Assembly: GCA_014529385.2 (NCBI GenBank)
Contig: CM043949.1
Span: forward strand, 111,910,477 to 111,974,476
Reading direction: 5' to 3'
Origin: Adiantum capillus-veneris
Taxonomy: Eukaryota > Streptophyta > Polypodiopsida > Polypodiales > Pteridaceae
DNA: 64,000 nt
In this document: piece by piece, positions 21,503 to 32,333 of the stretch
Layout of the letters: each line of letters starts with the position of its first letter
How positions within the stretch are numbered: the first letter of the stretch is position 1
Translations under genes and position numbers: made by a program
Notes under the pieces: model-generated
What the model was told of the DNA's origin: nothing
The model's database searches: none
Seen by the model: only the letters and a program-made list of their open reading frames with translations

Positions 21503-22093
21503 AGTAACTGGCTGAAAAAACGCTGAATGTGACCACATCAAAAAGGCTAGGTTCAGTTGATTTGCTGGCGATAGTTGCTGGAGAAGAAGCGCCAGAGAAA
21601 GGTCTTGCTAGATGGCGATCCTTATAGCTGATGGCTGCGGGTGAATGGGCCTCACCAAGTTGCTTGGAGAGGGTCTTGCTGAGAGAGGGAAGGAACACCT
21701 GTTGCTTGGTAGCCTGCTGTGCTCCTTGGCTCATCTGCCAATTTGTGCTAACTTGGGTTTGCTTATATATTAACTTACCCAATTTGCCCTACTGAGTACC
21801 CAACAAAAGTCACTTACTAAATAAGTGAAAAATGTTAAATATAGGGAAAAATAGGCTAAAGTCACTTGAAAAATCCCCAAACTGTCTCTAATGGAAATGC
21901 TTATGCTTATGCTTATGCAACCAGAGGATATGCATCTACTCTAAGTGACTGGGCATGCACGGTCTACAAATAGACTCACAAAAGTGCCAGATCACTGCTA
22001 ATCTAAACTGACTTGACTGACGGGAACCCTGCTATGGTGTAGCTTGTCCACGGACACATAGGGTTGGATGTGTCACGTGACATCCCCTCCTTT

Positions 22094-23296
22094 TTAAAGT
22101 GAGGTACTGGTACCGAGCTGCATGGCTTCCTTGTAGTCTGCCAATAACTCTGGATAATCCTTGAAGAACTCTTCGTCTACCCACACCGCTTCGTGGGTTC
22201 CTCGATCTTTGAACTTCAAAAAATACTGTCGTACTTGTTTCTTCGAACCATGGCGAAACCGATGCAACAAGACTTGCTCCGGCTCCACGACTTCTGCTTC
22301 ATCGATGATCTCTGGTTCTTCTTCTTCCGAAACGTCCTTTGGAGGTGTTCCCTGAAACACTTTCAACCAAGAAACATAGAAAACGTTGTGCATTGACCAT
22401 GAGTTAGGCAACTTCAATTTCATTGAAACCTCATTAATCTTTTTGATGACTAGAAATGGACCATACATACGAAAAGATAACTTAGGACATTTCTTTCCAA
22501 CTTGCTTAAGACGCTGTTTCATGATTCGTAGATACACCCAATCTCCTTCCTTGATCGAGATCTCCCGACGATGCTTGTTAGCCTGTCTAGAATAAGATTC
22601 CTGAGCCTTGCTTAGCCGAAGCTTCACACTCTCAAAAATCTCATCCAATGACTGACTCTCAGCATTGGCATCAGGCATTTGACTGACCGATCCAGTCAAC
22701 AGTGACTGGAATCGGCGGCCAAAAGCTGCCTCATACGGAGTTCGACCAATAGCAGAAGAGAAGGAATCATTGAGAATAGCCTGAACCAATGGGAGATAGA
22801 GCTCCCATTGAGATTGCTGATCATGAACATAAGACTTCAACACATCAAAAGCCAACTGATTATAAATTTCCGTTTGACCATCTGACTGTGGATGAAAAGC
22901 GGATGAAAAATTCAACTTTGTGCCAAAATTTTCAAAGAGTGCACGCCAAAAGTTGGACGTAAACTTAACATCCCTATCTGAAACAATGGACTTTGGCAAA
23001 CCACAGAGGGGGTACCAATGCTTTATGAACAATCGTGCAACATCTTGTGCAGTAACTGTGGCCATACAAGGAATCAACATGGAGAATTTGCTGAAACGAT
23101 CAACAATAGTTAAACATTGAGTGTTCCTTGAATGCTGACTTGGTGGTAAGTTAGTCACAAAATCCATAGAGATATCTTGAAAAGGTCCCTCGGGAATAGG
23201 CAGCGGAAGCAAGAGGCCTTGCTGTTTACCCCGAGGAGCTTTGACTTTTTGACATATAGTGCAATGTGTGACATAACTAAACACATCTTTTCGCAT
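22094..23296 (-). CDS. G2 integrase with chromodomain-like C-terminus
   Basis: A 400-codon open frame. It begins within the zinc finger (CTICQKVK), then shows the DDE core: ISMDFVTNLP, VSDRDVKFTS and HPQSDGQTEIYNQ. Next come the GPFLVIKKINEVSMKLKLP stretch (GPY/F module) and, at the C-terminus, EQVLLHRFRHG...VWVDEEFF, which resembles the chromodomain of plant chromoviruses that target integration. The stop lies 12 bases before the LTR. A frameshift separates it from the upstream RNase H frame (23319-23627), so pol is not fully intact. Confidence 0.9.
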   Translation of the reverse strand: MRKDVFSYVTHCTICQKVKAPRGKQQGLLLPLPIPEGPFQDISMDFVTNLPPSQHSRNTQCLTIVDRFSKFSMLIPCMATVTAQDVARLFIKHWYPLCGLPKSIVSDRDVKFTSNFWRALFENFGTKLNFSSAFHPQSDGQTEIYNQLAFDVLKSYVHDQQSQWELYLPLVQAILNDSFSSAIGRTPYEAAFGRRFQSLLTGSVSQMPDANAESQSLDEIFESVKLRLSKAQESYSRQANKHRREISIKEGDWVYLRIMKQRLKQVGKKCPKLSFRMYGPFLVIKKINEVSMKLKLPNSWSMHNVFYVSWLKVFQGTPPKDVSEEEEPEIIDEAEVVEPEQVLLHRFRHGSKKQVRQYFLKFKDRGTHEAVWVDEEFFKDYPELLADYKEAMQLGTSTSL

Positions 23297-23318
23297 TTTA
23301 GGCCAATAGAAAAATCGT

Positions 23319-23627
23319 TCAATCTTTTCCTATGTGGTGTTCATACCCCTGGGGCCTGTGCCCACCCGTGAGAGAATCATGTGCATCATGCAATATGGTT
23401 GGCCTGAGAGAGGACAACACACATTGACGTTGACGAAAAAATAACAATCCATCACGAATGAGATAGTTGCTGGGCCCTTGGGAAGTAAGAGCTTGCAACC
23501 AATACTTACCAAACTCCGAATCTGCATACTGACTCTTCATGCTGTCAAAAGACTCACCCTGTATAGAAAATGTGGTTCTTGACTCAAGAGCCAAAATCTG
23601 TCCTTTGCGACTCAACGCATCTGCAGT
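23319..23627 (-). pseudogene. G2 RNase H end / integrase zinc finger start
   Basis: Minus-strand frame from ADALSRKG through HDAHDSLTGGHRPQGYEHH (the His ligands of the integrase finger) to a TAG at 23321. One indel plus stop near 23330 disconnects it from the integrase frame. It is truncated at 23627 by the palindrome. Confidence 0.8.
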
Positions 23628-23651
23628 CAGGATTTAAAGAAAGCAACAAAA

Positions 23652-23686
23652 CACCCCCCCCCCCCCCCCCCCCCCCTCTCTCTTTT
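23652..23686. repeat. Poly-C tract
   Basis: Some 34 consecutive C on the + strand followed by TC repeats; the matching place in the right arm (about 30261-30270) is much shorter. Confidence 0.9.
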
Positions 23687-23729
23687 TGGCAGAGCAAAAG
23701 TGATCTCTCTCCTTCACCTAGGCCAGACT

Positions 23730-25743
23730 TATACGTAGACCACAGGACATGGGTGTGCCCACAAAGTTGATTTGGGGGATCTTGGCTTTATATAGGACAG
23801 TGGTGGGCCGAGTACGCACTATTGAGGGCATTTCTGACATGGTCCATTCCACTATTGGAGTGAAGCAAGGATGCCCTCTATCTCCGACTCTTTTTGGGAT
23901 GTATGTGAATGAGTTTTCAGACTATGTAGAGCGAGAGGGGGACAGAGGTGCTCAACTAGCGGGGACATGGATTCCGCTCTTGTTATATGCTGATGATATT
24001 GTGCTGATTTTAGATTCTCCAGAAGGGATGCAACGTCATTTGGATACATCACATGTGTTTGCCTAGGATAGTGGAATGTCAGTGAACCTTGGTAAGACTA
24101 AGGTAATGGTGTTTAACACCACGACACAATGGGTTAAGAGGTCACTCCCACCTTAACGTATGGTCGAGACTGTGGAGTATACAGATGTATATACCTATCT
24201 TGGGTGGTCTTCACTGGCGCAGTATTCTCCTTGAGGAGAGCAGCAAAGATGAGACTGATCAGAGCTTACACAACATTAAGGAGATTGGAGAGGATGTGTT
24301 CGTAGGTTCAGTTTCAAGAACCTTGAACAAAGATTTGCCTTTTTGATACTCTAGTGGCTTCAATTATGCTTTATGGAGTTCAGATATGGGGATCCTCAAT
24401 GGATCACCATGGCAGATCCGGTAGCACTGATAGATGGAGATGTATGGAGAGGCCGTATGGAGAGGCCTCTAGTCTCTATGATTTCTCAGATTATTTGGGC
24501 TAAGTTTTTAGTGCCACATGACATTATTCGAGCCGAGCTAGCTGCTCCTTCCCTCGTGGTCGAGGCACTTACCAGACCATACACAGTTTATGGGACCTCT
24601 CATAGACAGATATGCTCGGCTGGCCCTTGAGTCCTCCAGACAGCTAGCGATGCAAGGTGATACAACATGTTGGTATGGGCAGATGAAATCATGGTTTCAG
24701 TTACATGGGTTCAACATGGACAGATTGCCCCTGTTCCAGTACTTCTTGGATGCACTCTCCCTATGTATCACACGGACAAAGATCACTAGACTCATACGTC
24801 AGGATCTGATTCAGCTAGATACCAGGAGCACATGGATACGGCCGATACAAAAGTTGGGCACAGAGATGGCTTTCTATAAAGAGCATTTTCTCCAACTCAT
24901 GAAGGATGGATTTGTGACGAGGCTTGGATACATGGATACACACTTATCTCATGGGATACGGTGTGCTATTGGCTAGATACGCATATCCTCTAATCAACTT
25001 CAGATCAAGACTGGTAGATTTCGAGGAGTACCATAGCAGAGGCCAGGATATGTCATTTATGTCATATTGAGCTAGAGACAGAGCTGCACTACATATGTCA
25101 CTGCCCTATGTACTTTGAGATCCGTGGCCGCTTTCACTGCTTGTTCAGAGAGGGTTTCAGACCACTTTCAGAGTCATGAGATACCCAAACTAGAGATTCC
25201 TAGGCTTGTTTTTACTCAAGGTGTGGAGACACAGGGAGAGCTTGTTGAGGACAACAGGGGAGAGCCGGTCTCAGAGGCAGATCACAGATTGCTTTACACC
25301 AAATGAGCAACGAGAGGAGTACTCGCTCACCACAATAGAGCTCAGCTTCAGATCGCACCCGTACCAGAGGTACGTTGATCGATCAGGCAATTGAGCTAGG
25401 GAGATCCAGACGACCACGATCACGGGGGCCTTCATAGTATCGGAGGAGGCTACAGCTAGCTCGACATGCGAGGCGCCCAGTCAGAGTACTGACTGGGCGC
25501 CTCGTATAGTCAGAGTACTGACTATGCAGGATATTGACGAGATTCGTCACCGACCGATGAGTGATCTCCTTCGACCCCCCCCTGATCTGCCTAACATTTT
25601 ATAACACCCAATGTACCATTGTATCAGCTCTCATCTCCCCCTCCCCCCACCTTTTTTCGTTGTACTCAAGATATTGTACTAGATGCACCACTTGTAACTT
25701 TTTTGGTCTCATAGCTCATGTTTTTTTTGAAGGGTTACTCAAC
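23730..25743 (+). mobile_element. LINE-A, left-arm copy, 5' truncated and decayed
   Basis: Broken frames give the RT middle and end: STIGVKQGCPLSPTLFGMYV, LLYADDIVLI (intact YADD), then the C-terminal domain with RTSSNQL and the zinc-knuckle region, which is frameshifted. Same family as LINE-B, C and D. Its 3' end keeps GGTCTCATAGCTCATG, but a T8 run replaces the pentamer tail seen in other copies. Confidence 0.85.
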
Positions 25744-25842
25744 TCCGAGGAAAAAAAGAAATCCCCTTGTAAAAGAGAATAGATAGTGCCTTTCAACAAA
25801 TTCAAGAGGTAAGACCTTCTTTGGCAATGAGAAAACTCATCT

Positions 25843-26040
25843 ATGATTAGCACAATCACATACGAAACTAAAAGACTAATATACTGTGACGAAGAAGAAG
25901 TAACTTCCAAAGCTACACGCATACGTGGTCCTAGAATTTACAGGACAGCTAGAAAAAAATTCTGCCCATACTGCAAAACTTGGTATGTTGAACCACAACA
26001 ACCCAAACGAATTTCTGTTCAAGAAGCATTTGCCAATTAA
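25843..26040 (+). CDS. Small ORF with CPYC motif, left arm
   Basis: A 65-residue frame (MISTITYETKR) containing KKFCPYCKTWYVEPQQPKR, a possible half zinc ribbon. It lies just upstream of the copia gag start. The right arm carries the same sequence, but its frame has changes. It is unrecognised; it may be part of the copia element's leader or a captured fragment. Confidence 0.3.
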   Translation: MISTITYETKRLIYCDEEEVTSKATRIRGPRIYRTARKKFCPYCKTWYVEPQQPKRISVQEAFAN

Positions 26041-26109
26041 GTAAATCATTCTCTTTGTATGGAGTTTTAGACATTGGTAGAGTAGTACTCTACTAAGATC
26101 AATCCTAAT

Positions 26110-26952
26110 ATGGAAGCTAGTGATAATTTCAACGGCACAAACTTCTTTACATGGAAAACTCGAATAAAATTCAGACTTATTAAAAAGGGATTATGGGATT
26201 TTGTAGAAACAGAACCTGCAAGGACCTCAACTAGAGAAACTTCCTCAACATTTGAGCAAAGAAATCTAAAAGCCCTAGGAATTATAGGGGAAGGCTTACA
26301 AGATCTTTTTATACATCATATTGGTTCTTGCAGTACTGCACGGGAAGCTTGGGTTTTACTTGAGAAAGTATTTGGTACTACTTCCAAGACATCTAAAATC
26401 ATGGAGTTTTTTTCACTTACAAAAGTTACCGGCACTAATATGTCAGCACACTTAAGCAAATTCAAAAGTTTATAGTCACAATTAGCAGGAATCAACAAAG
26501 ATGTGGAAGAAGATATCAAAATAGCTGTTCTCATCAAAAGTATTTCAACTCTTGATGAGTATTCTAGCCTTGTTACCACCCTAACAAATCTCCTTACATC
26601 TATCTTAGCTGAGATGGAGGTATCTCTCTTAGAAGAAGAAAGAAGAATCCATAAGAAACATGAACATTTTGAAATACAAGGAGCATACCTTACTCAAAGT
26701 AAGGAGGGCAACAAAAGTCAACGACCATTCTACAAAGGAAGCAGCTCAATGGAACCTCAAAGGACTTGATCATTCAAAGACTCCAAGAAAGACACTGTAT
26801 GCACATTTTGTGGCAAAGGCAATCACACAGAGGAATCATGTTTCCTTAAACAACGGATAAAAGCAATGTACATCGGAGAGTCAGATTCAAAAGATACAGA
26901 TGAAACAAAAACTGCCTCAGATGAGGCAAACTTTGCGCATGTAGACGAAGAA
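26110..26952 (+). pseudogene. Ty1/copia gag, left-arm copy
   Basis: Starts MEASDNFNGTNFFTWKTRI, followed by a UBN2-type gag core (AWVLLEKVFGTTSKT), a stop at 26474-26476, a second segment ending in a CCHC knuckle (CTFCGKGNHTEESC, about 26799-26840) and SDEANFAHVDEEW just before the palindrome centre. Two stops break the frame. Protease and later domains are absent because the palindrome turns here. Confidence 0.85.
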
Positions 26953-26980
26953 TGGGCCTTCTACATGCAGGTTGTGGGCC

Positions 26981-27823
26981 TTCTTCGTCTACGTGCACAA
27001 GGTTTGCCTCATCTGAGACAGTCTTTTTTTCATCTGCATCTTTTGAATCCGACTCTCTGATATACATTGCTTTTATCCGTTGTTTAAGGAAACATGATTC
27101 CTCTGTGTGATTGCCTTTGCCACAAAATGTGCATACAGTGTCTTTCTTGGAGTCTTTGAATGATCAAGTCCTTTGAGGTTCTCTTGAGCTGCTTCCTTTG
27201 TAGAATGGTCGTTGACTTTTGTTGCCCTCCTTACTTTGAGTAAGGTATGCTCCTTGTATTTCAAAATGTTCATGTTTCTTATGGATTCTTCTTTCTTCTT
27301 CTAAGAGAGATACCTCCACCTCAGCTAAGATAGGTGTAGGGAGATTTGTTAGGATGGTAACAAGGTTATAATACTCATCAAGAGTTGAAATACTTTTGAT
27401 GAGAACAACTATCTTGATATCTTCTTCCACATCTTTGTTGATTTATGCTAATTGTGACTATAAACTTTTGAATTTGCTTAAGTGTGCTGACATATTAGTG
27501 CCGGTAACTTTTGTAAGTGAAAAAAACTCCATGATTTTAGATGTCTTGGAAGTAGTACCAAATACTTTCTTAAGTAAAACCCAAGCTTCCCGTGCAGTAC
27601 TGCAAGAACCAATATGATGTATAAAAAGATCTTGTAAGCCTTCCCCTATAATTCCTAGGGCTTTTAGATTTCTTTGCTCAAATGTTGAGGAAGTTTCTCT
27701 AGTTGAGATCTCTGCAGATTCTGTTTCTACAAAATCCCATAATCCCTTTTTCATAAGTCTGAATTTTATTCGAGTTTGCCATGTAATGAAGTTTGTGCCG
27801 TTGAAATTATCACTGGCTTCCAT
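26981..27823 (-). pseudogene. Ty1/copia gag, right-arm copy
   Basis: Inverted partner of 26110-26952, starting MEASDNFNGTNFITWQTRI at 27823, with the same internal stop after FKSL and the same CCHC knuckle region. Shared inactivating stops show the gag was dead before the inverted duplication. Confidence 0.85.
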
Positions 27824-28145
27824 ATTACGAGTGGTCTTAGTACTACTCTACCAGTGTCTAAAACTCCGTACAAAGAGAATGATTTACTTAATTGGCAAAT
27901 GCTTCTTGAACAGAAATTCGTTTGGGTTGTTGTGGTTCAACATACCAAGTTTTGCAGTATGGGTAGAATTTCTTTCTAGCTGTCATGTAAATTCTAGGAC
28001 CACGTATGCGTGTAGCTTTGGAAGTTACTTCTTCTTCGTCACGGTTTACTGGTGTTTTAGTTTCGTGTGTGATTGTGCTAATCGTAGATGAGTTTTCTCA
28101 TTGCCACAGAAGGTCTTATCTCTTGAATTTGTTCAAAGGCACTGT

Positions 28146-30200
28146 CTATTCTCTTTTACAAGGGGATTTCTTTTTTTCCTCGGAGTTGAGTAACCCTTCA
28201 AAAAAAACATGAGCTATGAGACCAAAAAAGTTACAAGTGGTGCATCTAGTACAATATCTTGAATACAACGAAAAAAGTTGGGGAGGGGGGGGAAGGGAAA
28301 TGAGAGCTGAAACAATGGTACAATGGGTGTTATAAAATGGTAGGCAGATCGAGGGGGGACTCAAAGGAAATCTCGTGAATATCTTCCATAGTAAGTACTC
28401 TGACTATACAAGGCGCCCAGTCAGTACTTTGACTGGGCGTCTCTCATGTCGAGCTAGCTGTAGCCTCCTCTGATACTATGAAGCCCTCCGTGATCGTGGT
28501 CGTCTGGATCTCCCTAGCTCAATTGCCCGATCGATTAACGTACCTCTGGTACGGGTGCGATCTGAAGCTGAGCTCTATTGTGGTGAGCCAGTACTCCTCT
28601 CGTTGCTCATTTTGTGTAAAGCAATCTGTGATCTGCCTCTGAGACCGGCTCTCCCCTGTTGTCCTCAACAAGCTCTCCCTGTGTCTCCGCAGCTTGAGTG
28701 AAAACAAGCCTAGGAATCTCTGGTCTAGGTATCTCATGACTCTGAAAGTGGTTTGAAACCCTCTCTGAACAAGCAATGAAAGCGGCCACGGATCTCAAAG
28801 TACATAGGGCAGTGACATATGTAGTGCAGCTCTGTCTCTAGCTCAATATGACATAAATGACATATCCTGGCCTCTGCTCTGGTACTCCTCGAAATCTACC
28901 AGTCTCGATCTGAAGCTGATGCGAAGATGTGCGTATCTGGCCAATAGCACACCGTATCCCATGAGATAAGTGTGCATCCATGTATCCAGGCCTCGTCAGA
29001 AATCCATCCTTCGTGAGTTGGAGAAAATGCTCTTTATAGAAAGCCATCTCTATGCCCAACTCTTGTATCGGCCGTATCCATGTGCTCCTGGTATCTAGCT
29101 GAATCAAATCCTGACGTATGAGTCTAGTGATCTTTGTCCGTGTGATACATAGGGAGGGTGCATCCAAGAAGTACTGGAACAGGGGCAATCTGTCCATGCT
29201 GAACCCATGTAACTGAAACCATGATGTCATATGCCCACACCAACATGTTGTATCACCTTGCATCGCTAGCTGTCTGGAGGACTCAAGGGCCAGCCGAGCA
29301 TATGTGTCTTTGAGAGGTCCCATAAACTGTGTATGATCTGGTAAGTGCCTCGACCACGAGGGAAGGAGCAGCTAGCTCGGCTCGAATAATGTCATGTGGC
29401 ACTAAAAACTTTAGCCCAAATAATCCGAGAAATCATAGAGACCAGAGGCCTCTCCATACGGCCTCTCCATACATCTCCATCTATCAGTGCTACTAGATCG
29501 GCCATGGTGATCCATTGAGGATCCCCATATGAGGATCCCCATATCTGAACTCCATAAAGCATAATTGAAGCCACTAGAGTATCAAAAAGGCAAAGCTTTG
29601 TTCGAGGTTCTTGAAACTGAACCTGCGAACACATCCTCTCCAATCTCCTTAATGTTGTGTAAGCTCTTATCAATCTAATCTCTGTTGCTCTCCTCAAGGA
29701 GAATACTGCGCCAGTGAAGACCACCTCAAGATAGGTATATGCATCTGTATACTCCACAGTCTCTCGAGTCTCGACCATACGTTAAGGTGGGAGCTGACCT
29801 CTTAACCCATTGTGCCGTGGTGTTAAACACCATTACCGTAGTCTTACCAAGGTTCACTGACATTCCACTATCCTAGGCAAACACATGTGATGCATCCAAA
29901 TGACGTTGCATCCCTTTTGGAGAATCTGAAATCAGCACAATATCATCAGCATATAACAACAGCGGAATCCATGTCCCCGCTAGCTGAGCACCTCTGTTCC
30001 CCTCTCGCTCTACATAGTCTGAAAACTCATCCACATACATCCCAAAAAGAGTGGAGATAGGGGGACGTCCTTGCTTCACTCCAATAGTGGAGTGGACCAT
30101 GTCAGACATGCCCTCAGTAGTGCGTACTCGGCCCACCATTGTCCTATATAAAGCCAAGATCCCCCAAATCAACTCTGTGGGCACACCCATTCCTGTGGTC
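28146..30200 (-). mobile_element. LINE-A, right-arm copy
   Basis: Inverted partner of the left-arm LINE: GVPTELIWGILALYRTMVG, STIGVKQGRPPISTLFGMYV (the conserved QGCPLSP now reads QGRPPIS), LLYADDIVLI, and the C-terminal region (29323-28838). Broken by stops at the same places as the left copy plus private ones. Confidence 0.85.
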
Positions 30201-30297
30201 TACGTATAAGTCTGGCCTAGGTGAAGGAGAGAGATCACTTTTGCTCTGCCAAAAAGAGAGAGGGGGGGTGGTGTTTTGTTGCTTTCTTTAAATCCTG

Positions 30298-30611
30298 TCT
30301 GCTGACTTATTTAGTGGGCGACCGGTCACTTTTTAAAAATGGTATGAACCTTGTAAGCTGAAAACAATGCTTACACAATCACAACTCATGTGTCCCTAGA
30401 TGCAATCTCATGCACACATGCAATGCTAACATACCTCTTTACAGGAAAGCATGTGCTTTCCCAAAAAGCAACCCGCTTTCTCAGAAAGCAGTTGTATTTC
30501 CTCAAAGTTTCCTCTGAACCCATCTTCATTCAAGTGCTCGCTCATTTCTTGTGCACAATTCTAACCCACTTCGGAATTTCCTCCTGACTATGCAATAGTC
30601 CCTTTTCGATG
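30298..30611. other. Intron sequence, nothing recognised
   Basis: AT-rich with short repeats of AAAGCA(G)...; no ORF or element signature seen. Confidence 0.5.
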
Positions 30612-30619
30612 CTCCCGTC

Positions 30620-31063
30620 CAGTGTAACAGGGAATGGGCGGAATGCAGCCCAAACGTTCCGAAACGGCGTTCCGGAAGAGTCCCATTCTCGAAACGGAAT
30701 TGGGAACGGACGCCATTCCGGAATGGGATGTAACTAGAACTGTGTTCCGGAACGGGGGGGAATGGAGCAGAACCCTGGAACACGGGGGGGAATGGGAAAA
30801 AGTAGGTATTTGTGGGCAAAAAAGTAGGCTTTTGGGGGCGGATTTGGGATTTGTTTGGGGGACATTTAAGGGCAGGGTTGGGGACACTTTTGGGGTTGTT
30901 AAGGAGTTGATTTGGGACTAAGTTGAATGGAGATAATTCAAGCCCTACTTTAGTTCATAGTTCTGGTCCCATTCCCGTTCCCCCCCCCCCCCCTTCCTCC
31001 CTGTTCCCGTCCCATTCTGGATCCTCCTGTTCCCATTCCCCGTTCCCGATCCGGGTAACTTTG
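30620..31063. mobile_element. hAT-type MITE, 444 bp
   Basis: Ends CAGTGTAAC and GTAACTTTG are imperfect inverted repeats, and an exact 8-bp duplication CTCCCGTC flanks it (30612-30619, 31064-31071). The interior is full of GGAATGGG / GTTCCGGAACGG motifs near both ends and has no transposase. The size of the target duplication and the ends place it with hAT elements. It interrupts one unit of the minisatellite that follows. Confidence 0.88.
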
Positions 31064-31600
31064 CTCCCGTCACCCACCATGTGACACATCAAGAATACCC
31101 ATCACCTAGTCCTATCTCACCAAACTTACGGTACAATCTCCTTCACAATGCTCTATGTCACCCATCCTATGATGCATCAGAGATGTCCATTCCTAGATGG
31201 TTGAATACTTCTTTCCAATGCTCCCTGTCACCCATCACAAGTACTTGTTCTTGGTGGCCCTACAGATAACCCCCCTCGTAGTGCTCTTGTCCATACTCTA
31301 AATCACGCACTAAAAATATTTGTACTCGGATGTCTCCAAGGAGAGAAACCCTCACTTATAATTCCAATAATTTATTTAAAATTATTTACAATAATTGCTG
31401 GATGGTTGACTACTTCTTCCCGATGCTCCCTGTCACCCATCAGAAGTACCCGTTCTTGGTGGCCCTACATTTAAATGTCCCCCCTCACAGTGCTCTTGTC
31501 ATTACTCTGAATGACGCACTAGAAATATTTGTACTTGGATGTCTCCAGCGAGAGAAACCCTCTCACTTATAATTCAAATAATTCATTTGGTGTCTCAAGG
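31064..31600. repeat. Minisatellite with GATGCTCCCTGTCACCCATC core
   Basis: Two long units (about 31197 and 31401, period about 204 bp) share AATGCTCCCTGTCACCCATC and GTTCTTGGTGGCCCTACA; weaker units occur at 31146 and around the MITE. No coding content. Confidence 0.8.
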
Positions 31601-31679
31601 GAGAAAACCCTCCTGACCAAAAGAAAAGATGTAACCTGTAGTTGACGATAGTGAATCTAGATCTCAATTCCACCCAATC

Positions 31680-32333
31680 TTAATCACTCCATCCTCATAG
31701 AGTAATGTTGGAGTCTGTACATCCACTAGCATACCAAATGCTGAACGACTGCAGCTGCTTCAAATACCGCAAGATCCAAAGATTTTTCTCCAAGTGTGAC
31801 TTGGCACGCTTCTACATACAGGAACTGAGGAGTCCCGCTCGAAAACTGAGGTCAAATCGAATGTTCAACAACCAAATGAGAGATCCAACGAGTTTCTAGT
31901 ACTTGGTATCATCTACTAGCTCTAAGGGCTTATACAAGAACCTGTGCTTGGGATCCATAGGAGTAGAGACAAGCTTATAGTCCAAGAAAAGAAAACCCTT
32001 TTGTCTGCCAAATCCTAGTCAAAGAAACAACAAAGTAAGCCTAGGTCGAGTCTCCATAGTCTAGCGTATATGCTTGACATGTATCCACCAATAATGTCGA
32101 ATACCTATGAGCCCGCAACCCCCTCTGAAGGAGCATGCTCACATCACGGTTAACCATGATCCCCTTCCGCTCAGGATCAAAAAGAGAAGATAGGAAAGTG
32201 CGTTGTAGCTGAAAAAATCATTCTGTTAATTTTGGAAGTTGGAACCAACTTTTACCTCTGCTTCTCTCGAACACCTTTGGCACATGGATGTAGGCATCAC
32301 TCCCAAAAACCTTGAAATGGGAGACACCGAGTT
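31680..32333 (-). pseudogene. Ty1/copia integrase remnant, right copy
   Basis: Inverted relative to 15900-16339 and nearly identical over 430 bp. On the minus strand it encodes FGSDAYIHVPKVF and then degenerates. It passes without a break through the point (CCAAGTACT, about 31900) where G2 is inserted in the left copy, so it shows the pre-insertion site. LINE-B begins at 32334 next to it. Confidence 0.7.

Larger units (their letters stand above)
16340..22082 (-). repeat. G2 3' LTR, split by element Cn
   Basis: LTR halves 22082-21503 and 16975-16340 together make about 1.2 kb. On the minus strand it starts TGTCACGTGACAC and ends CACCTAACA. The last 240 bp match the G2-N LTR end (GGCCTTCGGAGGAGGG landmark). 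A repeated GGCTGAAAA / AGCGTTTTT motif lies at 16680-16970. Confidence 0.88.
16340..23627 (-). mobile_element. Autonomous-type Ty3/gypsy chromovirus G2, 3' part
   Basis: On the minus strand: the end of RNase H (ADALSRKG at 23624), integrase with chromodomain-like tail, polypurine tract, and a 3' LTR running from 22082 to 16340 that is split by the copia element Cn. The element is cut at 23627, where the palindrome starts, so gag, protease, RT and the 5' LTR are missing. Confidence 0.85.
23628..30297. repeat. 6.67-kb imperfect palindrome
   Basis: Left arm 23628-26952 and right arm 26981-30297 are inverted copies of about 3.3 kb separated by a 28-bp spacer. Order in the left arm: junction motif CAGGATTTAAAGAAAGC, poly-C, LINE 3' half, a short conserved ORF, copia gag. 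The right arm has the same order on the other strand. Small samples suggest about 95% identity with scattered indels (the C-tract is about 34 versus 7). Outside the arms the flanks are unrelated: G2 on the left, anonymous intron on the right. Confidence 0.92.
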
